Origin: Stentor roeselii
Taxonomy: Eukaryota > Ciliophora > Heterotrichea > Heterotrichida > Stentoridae
Assembly: GCA_006503475.1 (NCBI GenBank)
Contig: RSEH01000187.1
Span: forward strand, 30,246-94,245
Direction of reading: 5' to 3'
Length of the DNA: 64,000 nucleotides
The notes under the pieces were generated by a model. That model searched no databases and was not told where the DNA came from. It saw only the letters and a list, made by a program, of their open reading frames with translations. A program made the translations under genes and the position numbers. This document shows, one piece after another, positions 9,718 to 19,468 of this stretch. The stretch's first letter is position 1. Each line of letters begins with the position of its first letter.

Positions 9718-10135
9718 AGATTTGCAAAAGGAAGAGTTTTTTACTGGGGTTAAATATTCAGAAAAATAGCTGGAAAATTAAGATTTGCAATAGGAGAGTT
9801 TTTCATTTGGGTTAAATTTCAGAAAAATCTTTGGAAAATTTAGATTTGCAAAAAGAAGAGGTTTTTACTGGGGTCAAATTTTTAGAAAATCTTTGCAAAA
9901 AGAAGTGTTTTTAACTTGTGTTAAATTTTCAGAAAAATCTTTGGAAAATTTAGATTTGCAAAAAGACTAGTTTTTAACTTGGGTTAAATTTTCAGAAAAA
10001 TCTTTGGAAAATTTAGATTTGCAAAAAGAAGAGTTTTTAACTTGGGTTAAATTTTCTGAAAAATCTTTGGAAAATTTAGATTTGCAAAAAGAAGAGTTTT
10101 TTACTGGGGTCAAATCCTCAGAAAAATCTTTGGAA
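9718..10135. repeat. Degenerate 63-nt (21-codon) tandem repeat, seven copies
   Basis: Seven copies begin with TTTGCAA/TTTGCAAAAAG at 9721, 9784, 9845, 9892, 9955, 10018 and 10081. Spacings are 63, 61, 47, 63, 63 and 63 nt. In plus frame 2 the last copies read as a 21-residue repeat (ENLDLQKEEFLTWVKFSEKSL). Earlier copies carry stops and indels, and the net frame is restored after copy four. The array fills the divergent upstream region between two genes. It looks like a relic of a repeat-protein gene or a non-coding expansion. Confidence 0.85.
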
Positions 10136-10246
10136 TCAGCGGGTTTCGACGAAAGATTCAAGAGTTCTTCAGAAAGAGCAATGATGAACTTGAAAGATTT
10201 CTTCGAAAGATTAATAAAAATAATATTCATTCAACTACATAAATAA
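10004..10246 (+). pseudogene. Remnant 3' end of a 21-residue-repeat protein
   Basis: An 80-codon open stretch covers the last two repeats and a unique tail (SSERAMMNLKDFFERLIKI) before TAA at 10244-10246. It has no ATG at its start (first codon TTG), and the frame upstream is broken by TAG at 9969-9971 and more stops in older copies. This is most simply the surviving C-terminus of a decayed gene. The antisense strand also has an ATG-started frame over the same repeats (10230-9967), so the coding strand is not certain. Confidence 0.4.
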
Positions 10247-10318
10247 ATTATTTCAAACTAATGAAATTTAAGCGGCTACCTCCACCTCCAATAAAACCTA
10301 ATAAGAGTAGTTATATAA

Positions 10319-13192
10319 ATGGTGCAAGAAGGTCTCAGCAAACGTTTACAAATAATCACTCTTTGTCCTCTGATTATAGGAATTCTAGTTTGCACAATCT
10401 TAATCATCGCGATTCTCTTCGACAACTACAAGACCTGGGTGAGTGACACTAAAGACTACATAAAATCCTCAGAATTCGATTGTCTTCGGACTCTTTCCTC
10501 ATCAGCATCAGACCTTCTAAACTCAAAAATAAAGCAAGTAACCTTCACTTAGATGTCCCTCGAGCTAAACTCTTTAAACCTCTTATTTTCAAAAGACATT
10601 CCTCTTGCCACCACATCCTCATCCCTAATAAACACGATAAACTACTACAAAGTAAAAGACTTTACTTCCGAAAATAAAGACTCAAAGACCGTCTGGATGT
10701 CGGACAATAAAGATTTCTCTAACTTCCAAGAATACGGCGAAAAACTGAGAAATAACACAGCAGTTGTCGATGTTTTCATGAAAATTTTAATGGATGAAAG
10801 GCCTGAAGTGACTCAAATCGGGATGATCATTGATGACGATGTCGGTCTTCCGAAAAGTCAGATTCTTGACTATCGATTCCCTGTGATTGACTTGAAAGAA
10901 AACCCGAATGGAAGCAAGTCTTGCGGCAAGTCAGGTCAGTATAGTTCAACTTGCACTGAAGCTTATCGCTTGCTGAAAGAAGAAAATCATGAAATCGTCG
11001 TGTTTACTGAGGAAGACTTGATAAAAGTACTGAGAAACTCTGAATTTGGAGCTTTTGTTTATTTTCTTCCTGTTAGTTACTTCGATCATTTGTTTCAAAA
11101 AGTTAATGATTACATGTTTTTCTTGTCAGATTCTTCAGGGTCAAGGACTATTCGTGTTTTTCGCATGGATGCCGGAGAAAATGACTTTGAATACAACCCA
11201 GAAGTAACAAGACTTTCTGAAAACCTATTCGATGACGAGAAGTTACAAAAAGAAACGAATAAAGAGCTGGAAATTGCTGAGTCTAAATTAAATGACGAGG
11301 TTTCTTCATCATTTACCATCGAAGGGTACTACTCAACGTTTTACTCAAGTATCTCGAAGTTGAATGTAGTCCTTACAGGGTACAACGAATCCACTTCACT
11401 CAACGAGTCAGGTTCAATGATCGTCGGGGCTTACGTCAACAAAGGACTCGTCTTCAAACAGTGGAACCAAGTCCTCGACGACATCATCGACACCATCATC
11501 ATTCAAATGGTCATCTTTTTGGTCCTTCTCGGAATCACCTGTCTTCTCGCCTGGCTTATCGCCCTTGAAATCACTGAAAGAGTCACTCATCCTATCTACC
11601 TCTTTGAAAAGTTCTTAAGAGGCGAAGAAGTTTCTATTGACTTTGAACGGAAGTACAACAAAGAAGTTAATAAAATCTTGAATTACCTTCGCCTTTTAAA
11701 AACTCTTGAAAATATGATTGAACCAAGGTTTCTTCTACATCCGAATCTTGAAAAACGTGAAGAAAATTTAAAGGAAACTTTAGAATTGTTTGAAGTTATC
11801 ATGAATAAAAGAGGAAAATCGATTATTTTTAATTTACTTGGAAATATTGAGTTTAATCGAGGGAATACGGCAAAAGCGGTTGAATGGTATCGAGAATCTG
11901 TGAAACAAATTGAGGAACTTATTATGGAAGTTGATGAACAGGATAAGGGGGAGAAGGGGTTGACTGATGAGGAGAAGGAAAAGTTGAATTTTAATGAGGA
12001 GAAGAAAGAGATTAATTGGGAAACTGAGAAAGTTTGTTTGAAGGATATGCTGATTGATAAAAAACAACAGCTTTGTATGGGACTTATTAGGGAAAGCTCG
12101 AATTCTGCATTGGATATTAATGAGTCTAGGAGTATTTTGAAGGAGACTAATAAGTATCAGAAGGAAATCTTGCAGTATTATTCGGATAATAAGATTCAGT
12201 ACTTTAGACTTATCAAAATGTTGATTGATATGGCTAGGGTTTATAAAGAACTTAAGTATTATCACTCGGGGATTGAATTACTTGATTTTGTGCAGGATGA
12301 ACTTAAGAAACTTGAAATTGATGGCGCTAGTCAAATCGACATCGACACTGCCCGTCTTTCAAAGTTAGGAGTGATAACAAACGACCAAGAGCAATCAAAC
12401 CAAAACCTTCACTTCTCAATAAAAGGTTACACATTCGAGCGAGACATCCTAATGCAAATGGCCTATTACCACAGAGCAAAGATCTGCAAAGAATGCGACA
12501 AGCCCTACGAAGCAGGTCAGGCCTACACATCAGTGATCGTAATAAAAAAATAGGAAAAAGGTGACTATTACGACCCGGTACTTCGACGAAGATCAATAAA
12601 AAAGCTATCATCACTTCTAGACAAATACGGTGCATTATCAGAAACCATAAACAAGCTAAAATCCGAACTTTCAGAGCCAAAAGCTTCAATTTTATTCGTC
12701 CTTGCCTTCGACATCAATTTTTCTCCATACTCAGAAATAATCCAAACTTTCATCAGTGAAAAACTCTCGAATTACAAAGTAGGAGCCACAACTCTCAACC
12801 CAAGACCTGAACTTAAAATGAAAGCCTGGCTTCGAGACGACCCCGCAGGAGACTTTCAAGATTTCGTTGAAAGGTCGAAGGAAACTGGAAAACAACAAAG
12901 CGCACTTGACTCAGTCATGACTGCAATTGACTATTTTGAAGAAAGTGGCTCGGATAAGAAATTTTTAATCATCGTTACAAATGAATTCACTACAAATGGC
13001 TTTGCAGAACTAGAAGATTTGCCACTTTTAACCCAAAAAGACCTGAAAGTTCATTTATTATGTCAGGACTCTTTTAAAAACTCAGCAGTTTTTAGAGCTT
13101 TTGAAGGAATTCAAGCGAAAATCGACCTGTTTTCACCAGAGTCTCTGGAAAAAGTCCTTAACTCGATTTACAAGTCGATAAGAAACTCTTAG
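10319..13192 (+). CDS. Two-TM receptor-like protein: Cache-like ectodomain, HAMP-like linker, TPR-like region, vWA-like domain (spliced)
   Basis: Exons 10319-10537, 10553-12538 and 12554-13192 are joined by two 15-nt introns and encode 947 residues. TM1 lies at about 16-38 (PLIIGILVCTILIIAILF), followed by a ~345-residue extracytosolic domain of Cache-like size, then TM2 at about 386-411. A HAMP-like stretch (ITERVTHPIYLFEKFLRGEE) comes next, then TPR-like helices (~430-690) and a C-terminal von Willebrand A-like fold (~780-940). The vWA metal site is degenerate: the usual DxSxS is D-I-N-F-S. Ciliates have many receptor-like proteins that combine such an ectodomain with cytosolic TPR; there is no kinase or cyclase domain. 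Inference: a chemoreceptor signalling through protein contacts. The next gene starts 15 nt after the stop. Confidence 0.85.
10538..10552 (+). other. 15-nt intron
   Basis: GTAACCTTCACTTAG, phase 0. Its own TAG would stop translation after residue 77 of the unspliced frame. Removal joins ...SKIKQ to MSLEL in frame. Confidence 0.92.
12539..12553 (+). other. 15-nt intron
   Basis: GTAATAAAAAAATAG, phase 0. Removal joins ...YTSVI to EKGDYYDP and continues into the vWA-like domain, adding 212 residues. Confidence 0.92.
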
Positions 13193-13207
13193 TAACTAAG
13201 ATTAATA

Positions 13208-13966
13208 ATGAACCATCTTTTTTCACAAGAAGGCTCAGGTGAGGCAGTTAAGCAGAAACTTTTCCAGAAATTTAAAGAGTACCTCGCATCTGCTCAAAAA
13301 GAAATGCAAGTTCTTTACGACCTGCAAAACGAGAAAAACGATGCAAGACTGAAAGTCGAAGCAGATAAAATCCAGATGGTCATAGACGAGAAGCAAAAAG
13401 TGATCGATGTCTTAAAAGAAAGAATCCAAGAAATGAAAGACCATAAAAAACTCAGGACTTTCCGCCTTTACTCAACTTTAACCCGTGCAAACAACAAGAA
13501 AACAAAGAAAGTCTCTTTATCTGCATGGATTAAATACCATCAAAACCGCATTCAAAAGCGAAAGATGAACATTTACATTGAAAGTTTCTGTCGAAGAGGT
13601 TCAGCAATGCGACATTTTAAGGCTTGGAAGCAAGAAACAATGCAATTTCACAAAAATAACGTGAATGTCGCTACCCAGAAAAAAATTCATGCGGAAGTTA
13701 ATCTAGCAAGTCAGAGGGCGACTGAAGAAGTAGGAATTTTAAGACTTATGGTGAAAGAACTCACAGAAGACCTGCGCAGCGAGACCATCGCGAAGAACAC
13801 CTTGAAGTACAAGTTCGAACAAGCCTTATTAAGAGGAATGTCAGCTTTAAACATGGAAAACATGAACATCCAACAAGACATCATCTCTCAAAATCGCTCT
13901 TTCACTGAAACAAGTCGCGCATTGTTATTCACTCCAGAAAAATTTGGTTATTTTACAAGATCTTAG
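13208..13966 (+). CDS. POC5: POC5-like centriolar protein
   Basis: The protein has 252 residues and is almost entirely helical. Residues ~15-85 form a coiled coil. Residues ~90-140 contain Trp/Phe-containing basic segments (LSAWIKYHQNRIQKRK, MRHFKAWKQE) resembling the centrin-binding Sfi1-type repeats of POC5. Near residue 215 the sequence ALLRGMSALNMENMNI closely follows the signature of POC5 C-terminal regions as I remember them. POC5 builds the inner scaffold of the distal centriole/basal body with centrin, which fits a heavily ciliated cell. It is shorter than human POC5 (about 575 residues), and the N-terminal part is reduced. The start follows the preceding stop by 15 nt. The family call rests on motif memory, not on alignment. 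Confidence 0.7.
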   Translation: MNHLFSQEGSGEAVKQKLFQKFKEYLASAQKEMQVLYDLQNEKNDARLKVEADKIQMVIDEKQKVIDVLKERIQEMKDHKKLRTFRLYSTLTRANNKKTKKVSLSAWIKYHQNRIQKRKMNIYIESFCRRGSAMRHFKAWKQETMQFHKNNVNVATQKKIHAEVNLASQRATEEVGILRLMVKELTEDLRSETIAKNTLKYKFEQALLRGMSALNMENMNIQQDIISQNRSFTETSRALLFTPEKFGYFTRS

Positions 13967-14009
13967 ATAAATTTAGTCCTATTACTTCATTCGCTAAGTT
14001 AATATCGAT

Positions 14010-15104
14010 ATGAGAGGTCTCACCCTGGAGCAAAAAGAAGAAATCGTTTTAAGTTACAACAAACTTGCAATGGAACAACTTCAAAAGGAAAACTTTGACA
14101 ATTCTATGACTTATCTTAAACAAGCACTTATCGCTATCAAGCCAGTTTCTGAAAGTAGATTCAAACACAAACTCATGGCAATAACTTTCAACAATCTTGG
14201 ATGTTTCTTCAAAAAAAGCAGGAATTTTCAAGAAGCTCTTAAGTATTTAGAAAAATGCGTCGAATTTGAACATACGCTTCCAGCTGAAGCTGGAACTTTC
14301 GCTGGAGCTTATTTGAATATGTGCTCGATTTACTCGCAAATGACTGAACATCAGAAGGCTCTTGGATGTGGGTTGAAATCGATTCTCTTGTTGAAAACGG
14401 TTTATAGGGATAACAGTAGACTTGTACCTACTTTGATTATTGCTTATCATAATGTTGCTTCTGAATATCGCATGCTTGGAAGGTTTCAAGAAGCTGAGGA
14501 GTGTTTGAAGAATGCTCTTGAAGTTTCTAATGATTCTGGTAGTCCGAATGAGGGGTATGAGAAAGGTCTTAGGTTTAAACTTTCAACGTTTCAGCATAGG
14601 CATAAAACTCCTAATTTTGAGTATTTTTCGAGAGTTCATATGTCTAGAGGTAGAATTCGACCAAGTCGTCCAAAGTCTCGAGCTACAAGCGAAGATAAAA
14701 AAAGAGGAAAATATGAAAACTTTCCTGTTGAATCCAAACTTTCAAGGCCGAGGTCTAAGCAAAAATACGCTTTTTTACCTTCTCACATCGAGCTTCAACA
14801 ACCTTTTGTTCCAACTTTATTCGCTGAAGAAGAATCAGTTGCTCAAACTGAGAAGTCTGACAGCGGGACCACAACACTATCTAAGAAAATCGAAATAAAC
14901 TATATTCGAGAAATCGAAAGATTCGCTGCTATTAGAATTCAGAGCTGGTGGAAAGGAATTTTGGCCAGAAAAGATTTTCATTCCAGAAAAATTGAATTTC
15001 AAGTAAAAAAGGCAGAAGCTAAAGCTCGGAAAGCCGTTGAAGAGTACGAAAGATTGAGAAACTTTGCAGAAAAACTAAGGCCTAAATCATACCACAAGAA
15101 GTAA
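14010..15104 (+). CDS. TPR protein with C-terminal IQ motif
   Basis: This gene encodes 364 residues. Residues ~15-180 contain four to five TPR-type helical pairs (for example NNLGCFFKKSRNFQEALKYL and AYHNVASEYRMLGRFQEAEE). A basic, Ser/Arg-rich linker (~205-260) follows. Near residues 308-325 there is an IQ calmodulin/centrin-binding motif (IRIQSWWKGILARKDF), then a charged helix to the end. TPR plus IQ suggests an adaptor regulated by calmodulin or centrin, plausibly at the cortex or basal bodies, since it lies 43 nt behind the POC5-like gene; that link is only positional. It starts at ATG 14010 and ends with TAA, 53 nt before the phosphate carrier gene. Confidence 0.75.
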   Translation: MRGLTLEQKEEIVLSYNKLAMEQLQKENFDNSMTYLKQALIAIKPVSESRFKHKLMAITFNNLGCFFKKSRNFQEALKYLEKCVEFEHTLPAEAGTFAGAYLNMCSIYSQMTEHQKALGCGLKSILLLKTVYRDNSRLVPTLIIAYHNVASEYRMLGRFQEAEECLKNALEVSNDSGSPNEGYEKGLRFKLSTFQHRHKTPNFEYFSRVHMSRGRIRPSRPKSRATSEDKKRGKYENFPVESKLSRPRSKQKYAFLPSHIELQQPFVPTLFAEEESVAQTEKSDSGTTTLSKKIEINYIREIERFAAIRIQSWWKGILARKDFHSRKIEFQVKKAEAKARKAVEEYERLRNFAEKLRPKSYHKK

Positions 15105-15157
15105 TGAAGCAAATTTGAAATGATTCATTTGCTAGAACTAGGATAAATGGTTATAAA

Positions 15158-16126
15158 ATGATGAGACATATGATAGGTCAGCCAGCCGAATGCGGTGGTC
15201 CAGCAGGAGGAAATGCTTACAGCCATCCCTTTGACTACTACCTCAAGTGTATGGTCGGAGGAATCTTCGCATGTGGACTGACCCACACTCTAGTATGTCC
15301 TCTCGATATTGTCAAGTGCAACATGCAGGCCAACCCTGGCAAGTTCAAATCAATGAAAATGTCTTACCAAGCCTTAGTCGCTGAAAGCGGCCACTCTTGG
15401 ATTAAGCTTGGCTGGCTTCCGACTCTTATCGGCTACTCTCTTCAAGGCTTCGCCAAGTTTGGGTTTTATGAGATGTTCAAGGATATTTATGGAGGATACG
15501 TCGCAAGAAATTTCAGTGATGAAGCTGCTGTCACATTTAGAAGTGTCATTTGGGCATCTGCCTCTGCTTCAGCTGAATTCATTGCGGATGTTTTACTTTG
15601 TCCTTTTGAAGCTGTTAAGGTTAGGATACAGACTAGTGCAAAAGGGACTTTCCCTGAAACTTTTGGAGCAGGCTGGGCAAAAATCTCATCAACTGAAGGA
15701 ACAAACGGTTTCTACAAAGGAATCGCTCCTCTCTGGGGCCGTCAAGTGCCATACACTATAATGAAGTTCGTGGTGTTCGAAAAGACAGTATCCATTATTT
15801 TCGACAACATCCTTCAAAAAAAACGAGACGAATTCGGAAAAGCTTTTAACCTTTCAATGACATTCTTATCCGGATACATCGCAGGAGTGGTCTGCGCAGT
15901 AGTCTCCCACCCAGCAGACACTTTATTCACAGCTTATAACAAGAAGCAGACAGGAGGAGGTTCATTTTCAACAGAAATTAAGAAGATCTATGCAGAAATG
16001 CCTCAGGGCGGCCTTTGGAAAGGACTGGTGGCAAGAATTTTCATGGTTGGAACTCTGACTGGTCTTCAGTGGTGGTTGTATGACAGCTGGAAAGCAGCTT
16101 GTGGCTTGAAGCCCACCGGGTCTTAA
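15158..16126 (+). CDS. Mitochondrial phosphate carrier (SLC25A3 type)
   Basis: The protein has 322 residues in three mitochondrial-carrier repeats with six membrane helices. Carrier signatures are visible: CPLDIVKCNMQ near residue 47, LCPFEAVKVRIQ near 146 and SHPADTLFTAYNK near 248. Specific for the phosphate carrier are GYSLQGFAKFGFYE in repeat 1, PLWGRQVPYTIMKFVVFE in repeat 2 and GTLTGLQWWLYDSWK at the C-terminus. It imports phosphate with a proton across the inner mitochondrial membrane for ATP synthesis. The length is normal. The start is one of two close Met codons (MMRHM); no long presequence is seen, as in many protist carriers. It is convergent with the DYRK gene, with 53 nt between stops. 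Confidence 0.95.
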   Translation: MMRHMIGQPAECGGPAGGNAYSHPFDYYLKCMVGGIFACGLTHTLVCPLDIVKCNMQANPGKFKSMKMSYQALVAESGHSWIKLGWLPTLIGYSLQGFAKFGFYEMFKDIYGGYVARNFSDEAAVTFRSVIWASASASAEFIADVLLCPFEAVKVRIQTSAKGTFPETFGAGWAKISSTEGTNGFYKGIAPLWGRQVPYTIMKFVVFEKTVSIIFDNILQKKRDEFGKAFNLSMTFLSGYIAGVVCAVVSHPADTLFTAYNKKQTGGGSFSTEIKKIYAEMPQGGLWKGLVARIFMVGTLTGLQWWLYDSWKAACGLKPTGS

Positions 16127-16179
16127 TTAGCTTAGATATAAATAAGAACTTAACGAGTTCTTCTACTTTTCATTAATAC

Positions 16180-17571
16180 CTATGAATTAAATAATAGGCG
16201 ACCTTTACCTTGGGATTCTCTTCCACGGATCCAAGGGTGCTTCAAGGCGTCTTCTGCGGAAAATCGCTCAGATGGGTCCCAGGTTAAAGCAGATGATATG
16301 AAGTCTTCGAAGAGAACCTCGTCTTTTTCATTTGGTCGAATGATGTCTTTTAATGTCCATTTTTGAACAACAGTTTCATTAAAAAAACCGCTTTTTCGAT
16401 TACTTTTCTCAGCCATCCTGACAGGTGGAGGGCCGATGACCTGAATAATTTTCGCCAGTTGGTCCTTTTCATTATCTCCAGGGAACAAAGGCCTTCCTGT
16501 GAAAAGTTCAACAAGTACACATCCAAGTGACCAAACATCAACTTTGCAGTCATACCCGCAGGCAAGTATGACTTCAGGTGCCCTATAATACCTGCTTTGA
16601 AGATAAGTATAAAGCGGGTTACTCGAGGTAATAGCAGATCCAAAATCCACAACTTTAATACTTGTTTTATTTTCACTTTTCAACAAAATATTTTCTAATT
16701 TCAAGTCACAATGAAACATTCCTAAACTATGAACATGTTTCAAGCTAATCAAAACTTGCGCTGCGATTCTTTTAATAAAACTAAGACTCACTCCTTGAAA
16801 CAAGTTTTTTCTAAGAAACTGGTAAAGGTTAATCGAAAGTAATTCAAATGAAAGACAAAGATGATTGCGAAACTCGAAACTAGAAAGAAGTTGAACAATA
16901 TTATGACTATCAGGGTCTAGTTCTTTAAGTATTTCCAATATTTTCACTTCATTTTCGCCTTGTTTTCTGATATTTCCTCCTCGTCGAATAACTTTAACCG
17001 CAACAAGTTGTTCATTTTTATAGTCAAAACATTTGTAAACATGTCCAAAAGTGCCGCGACCGATGAGTTCCAACAGTTCATATCGATAAGCAAGGTGATC
17101 TCCTGCAACAGCTCGATACGCTCCTTGCTGATCAGTGTGATTATCTTGCAATTTATGCACTTTATGTCCAAAGTAAAAGACTTGCTCGTAGTTCCTGATC
17201 TCTTTCGCTTCTAACTCAGTGAGGTACGAACGGTAAAGTCCCATCACCCGCGTGCCTGTCATTGGAAGTTCAAAAAGCCGCATTGGGTAATTTTCATCAT
17301 TTTTCAAATCTTCCAATGAAAACCTCGGCGAGACCACTCTTTTTGAAAGAGCTGAAACAGAAGTGCTTTGTTTTAAAGGCTTTTGACGCCCTGCGGGCGT
17401 CGGGGTGATTGCTTGATTTGAGGAGATCTCAGATAAGGGCTTTTTAGGAGATATGAAAAAATCACGGGGGGTCTTGCTTTGGTCTTCCGGGATTGAAAAA
17501 AGTGAAAAGTTCTCAGAAAGGTCCTTTTCTTTATTTCCTTGAGTAAAAAGTTTAACCCTGGGCAAGTTCAT
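16180..17571 (-). CDS. DYRK-family dual-specificity protein kinase
   Basis: The protein has 463 residues. A disordered N-terminus (1-95) is followed by a DYRK-homology box (about 113-136: YRSYLTELEAKEIRNYEQVFYF) as in class 2 DYRKs. The kinase domain spans ~164-450: glycine loop GRGTFG 171-176, catalytic Lys193, HCDLKLEN 287-294, DFG 309-311 and the family-defining activation loop YTYLQSRYYRAPE, where Tyr323 is the expected autophosphorylated residue. The catalytic loop has Leu in place of the common Pro (HCDLKxEN). DYRKs phosphorylate Ser/Thr targets in growth, cell-cycle and cytoskeletal control. The start lies 150 nt from the divergent STI1 gene, so the two share a short promoter region. 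Confidence 0.93.
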   Translation of the reverse strand: MNLPRVKLFTQGNKEKDLSENFSLFSIPEDQSKTPRDFFISPKKPLSEISSNQAITPTPAGRQKPLKQSTSVSALSKRVVSPRFSLEDLKNDENYPMRLFELPMTGTRVMGLYRSYLTELEAKEIRNYEQVFYFGHKVHKLQDNHTDQQGAYRAVAGDHLAYRYELLELIGRGTFGHVYKCFDYKNEQLVAVKVIRRGGNIRKQGENEVKILEILKELDPDSHNIVQLLSSFEFRNHLCLSFELLSINLYQFLRKNLFQGVSLSFIKRIAAQVLISLKHVHSLGMFHCDLKLENILLKSENKTSIKVVDFGSAITSSNPLYTYLQSRYYRAPEVILACGYDCKVDVWSLGCVLVELFTGRPLFPGDNEKDQLAKIIQVIGPPPVRMAEKSNRKSGFFNETVVQKWTLKDIIRPNEKDEVLFEDFISSALTWDPSERFSAEDALKHPWIRGRESQGKGRLLFNS

Positions 17572-17721
17572 GTATTTAAATTATATTCCCTCATTTTCAC
17601 TAAGAAAGTCTCCATTTACCCATTCAAATCTTTTAACCTCTGAACCTCCTTAATCAAAGCGTTTCTTCATTAAACCACTCACAAGTTCCAGTGATTTTTT
17701 TCCATCTTTAGAAATTCTAGA

Positions 17722-19416
17722 ATGGCAGCTGAGTGGAAGGAAAAAGGAAACAAAGAGTTCTCTGCAGGGAACTTCGAGCAAGCAATTGACTTCTTTACGA
17801 AAGCGATTTCAATTGACCCTAACGACCACGTTTTTTATTCAAATCGTTCAGCTTGTTACGCGAGTTTGAAGGACTACGAAAAAGCTTTGGAGGACGCAGA
17901 AAAGTGCATTAATTTGAAACCTGACTGGGTAAGAGGCTACACCCGCAAAGCGCTTGCTGAGTTTTACCTGGACGACTTTGACTCCGCCATCAAGACCTAC
18001 GAAGAAGGACTGAAACTCGATCCGAACAACCAGCAGCTTAAAGACGGTCTTCAACAAGCTCGACAGAAACTTGAAGAAAACAAGTCTCAGGGCAATCCGA
18101 TGGCAGGACTTTTGAGTGAAGCGAATATTGCAAAGTTAAGAGTCCATCCGAAAACTGCTCATTTCTTTTTACAGCAAGATTTTGTCACTATGTTGGACTT
18201 GATTAAAACTAACCCGAATCTGATGAGTATGATGTTTCAAGATCCAAGATTTTCTGAATGTTTAGGAGTTTTACTTGGCTTTGATTTTAACTCTGCTGGG
18301 AAATCAGGGAGTTCTGGTGAGGAATCGGGGAAGGGTAGTCATGCAAGTCATTCTACAGAGACGAAGAAGGAAGATGTGAAGAAGGAAGAGCCGAGGAAGG
18401 AAGAAGTGAAGAAGGAAGAACCGAAAATCCCGGCAAAGAAAAATAATGACAATGCTGAAGACTTTAAAGAACAAGGCAACTTGGCTTATAAGAAAAAGGA
18501 CTGGGCGAAAGCACTTGAAATGTACGACAAGGCTTTAGAAATAAACTCCAATGAAATCACTTACATCAATAATAAAGCCGCTGTTTACTTCGCCATGGGA
18601 GACTACTCAAAATGTGTTGAAGTCTCTGATGAAGCTTTAAACAAAGGAAAAGAAGTCCACTCAGACCTCTCAAAACTCGCAAGAGCTTTATCAAGAAAAG
18701 GAATGGCTTTAGAGAAACTCGGCGATTTAGATGCAGCCATCGCTGCCGTCAAAGCTTCACTCATGGAGTTCATGGACGATAAAACCAAATTTTACCTCAG
18801 AGACCTTGAAAAAGCTAAAAAAAAGCGAGACGAGGAACTTTACCTCAGCCCTGAAAAAGCCGAAGAAGCCAACACCCAGGCGAATGACTTCTTCAAACAA
18901 GGCAACTTTCCAAAAGCTCTTGAATTTTACGAAGAAGCCATTAAAAGAAACCCTAAATCTGCGAAGTACTACTCAAATCGTGCCACTTGTTTTTCGAAAC
19001 TCATGGAATTTCCTAGTGCTTTAAGAGATGCTGACAAGGCCTTGGAACTTGACCCTAACTTCGTTAGGGCGATTTTGAGAAAAGCGGCTATTCACACTGC
19101 GATGAAAGAGTATCATAAGGCACTTGAAGCTTATCAGAAAGTCATGAAATTAGAACCGGAGAATCAAGAGGCGAAAGAAGGGTATTATAAAGTTATGGGA
19201 ATGGTGAATACTACCAGTGAACAACCTGATGAAGAAAGGATCAGACATGCCATGGCCGACCCTGAGATTCAGAATATTCTCAGAGATCCTACTATTAATC
19301 AGGTACTTAAAGATATGCAAGAAAACCCACATGCCAGTCAAGGGTACCTCAAAGACCCGAAGATTATGAGCGCGATTAGCAAATTAGCTGCTGCTGGAAT
19401 TTTGAGATTAGGTTGA
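17722..19416 (+). CDS. STI1: STI1/HOP co-chaperone
   Basis: The protein has 564 residues with the full HOP layout. TPR1 is at ~2-115 (starting WKEKGNKEFSAGNFEQAIDF), DP1 at ~130-195 (MAGLLSEANIAKLRVHPKT), a KKEE-rich charged linker at ~205-245, TPR2A at ~250-370, TPR2B at ~385-500 and DP2 at ~510-564. HOP bridges Hsp70 and Hsp90 by binding their EEVD tails through TPR1 and TPR2A and passes clients between them in the cytosol. Carboxylate-clamp positions (KxxGN, N, KxxxR patterns) look retained. The gene ends with TGA, used as a stop, which supports a standard code and argues against Blepharisma-type TGA reassignment. It is convergent with the hydrolase gene (52 nt). Confidence 0.96.
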   Translation: MAAEWKEKGNKEFSAGNFEQAIDFFTKAISIDPNDHVFYSNRSACYASLKDYEKALEDAEKCINLKPDWVRGYTRKALAEFYLDDFDSAIKTYEEGLKLDPNNQQLKDGLQQARQKLEENKSQGNPMAGLLSEANIAKLRVHPKTAHFFLQQDFVTMLDLIKTNPNLMSMMFQDPRFSECLGVLLGFDFNSAGKSGSSGEESGKGSHASHSTETKKEDVKKEEPRKEEVKKEEPKIPAKKNNDNAEDFKEQGNLAYKKKDWAKALEMYDKALEINSNEITYINNKAAVYFAMGDYSKCVEVSDEALNKGKEVHSDLSKLARALSRKGMALEKLGDLDAAIAAVKASLMEFMDDKTKFYLRDLEKAKKKRDEELYLSPEKAEEANTQANDFFKQGNFPKALEFYEEAIKRNPKSAKYYSNRATCFSKLMEFPSALRDADKALELDPNFVRAILRKAAIHTAMKEYHKALEAYQKVMKLEPENQEAKEGYYKVMGMVNTTSEQPDEERIRHAMADPEIQNILRDPTINQVLKDMQENPHASQGYLKDPKIMSAISKLAAAGILRLG

Positions 19417-19468
19417 ATAATGATTAAAAAACATTATAAAATTTTAGGATTTTGAAGAAGGTTTAATT

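Noticed and set aside
9967-10230. Minus-strand ATG-started frame over the 63-nt repeats
   Set aside because: Its opening follows from the triplet repeat period; it is stopped by the same CTAGTC change that breaks the plus frame and has no unique domain.
10261-10446. 61-codon frame starting at ATG 10261
   Set aside because: It overlaps the TM1 exon of the spliced receptor gene in another frame, and no 15-nt intron joins the two.
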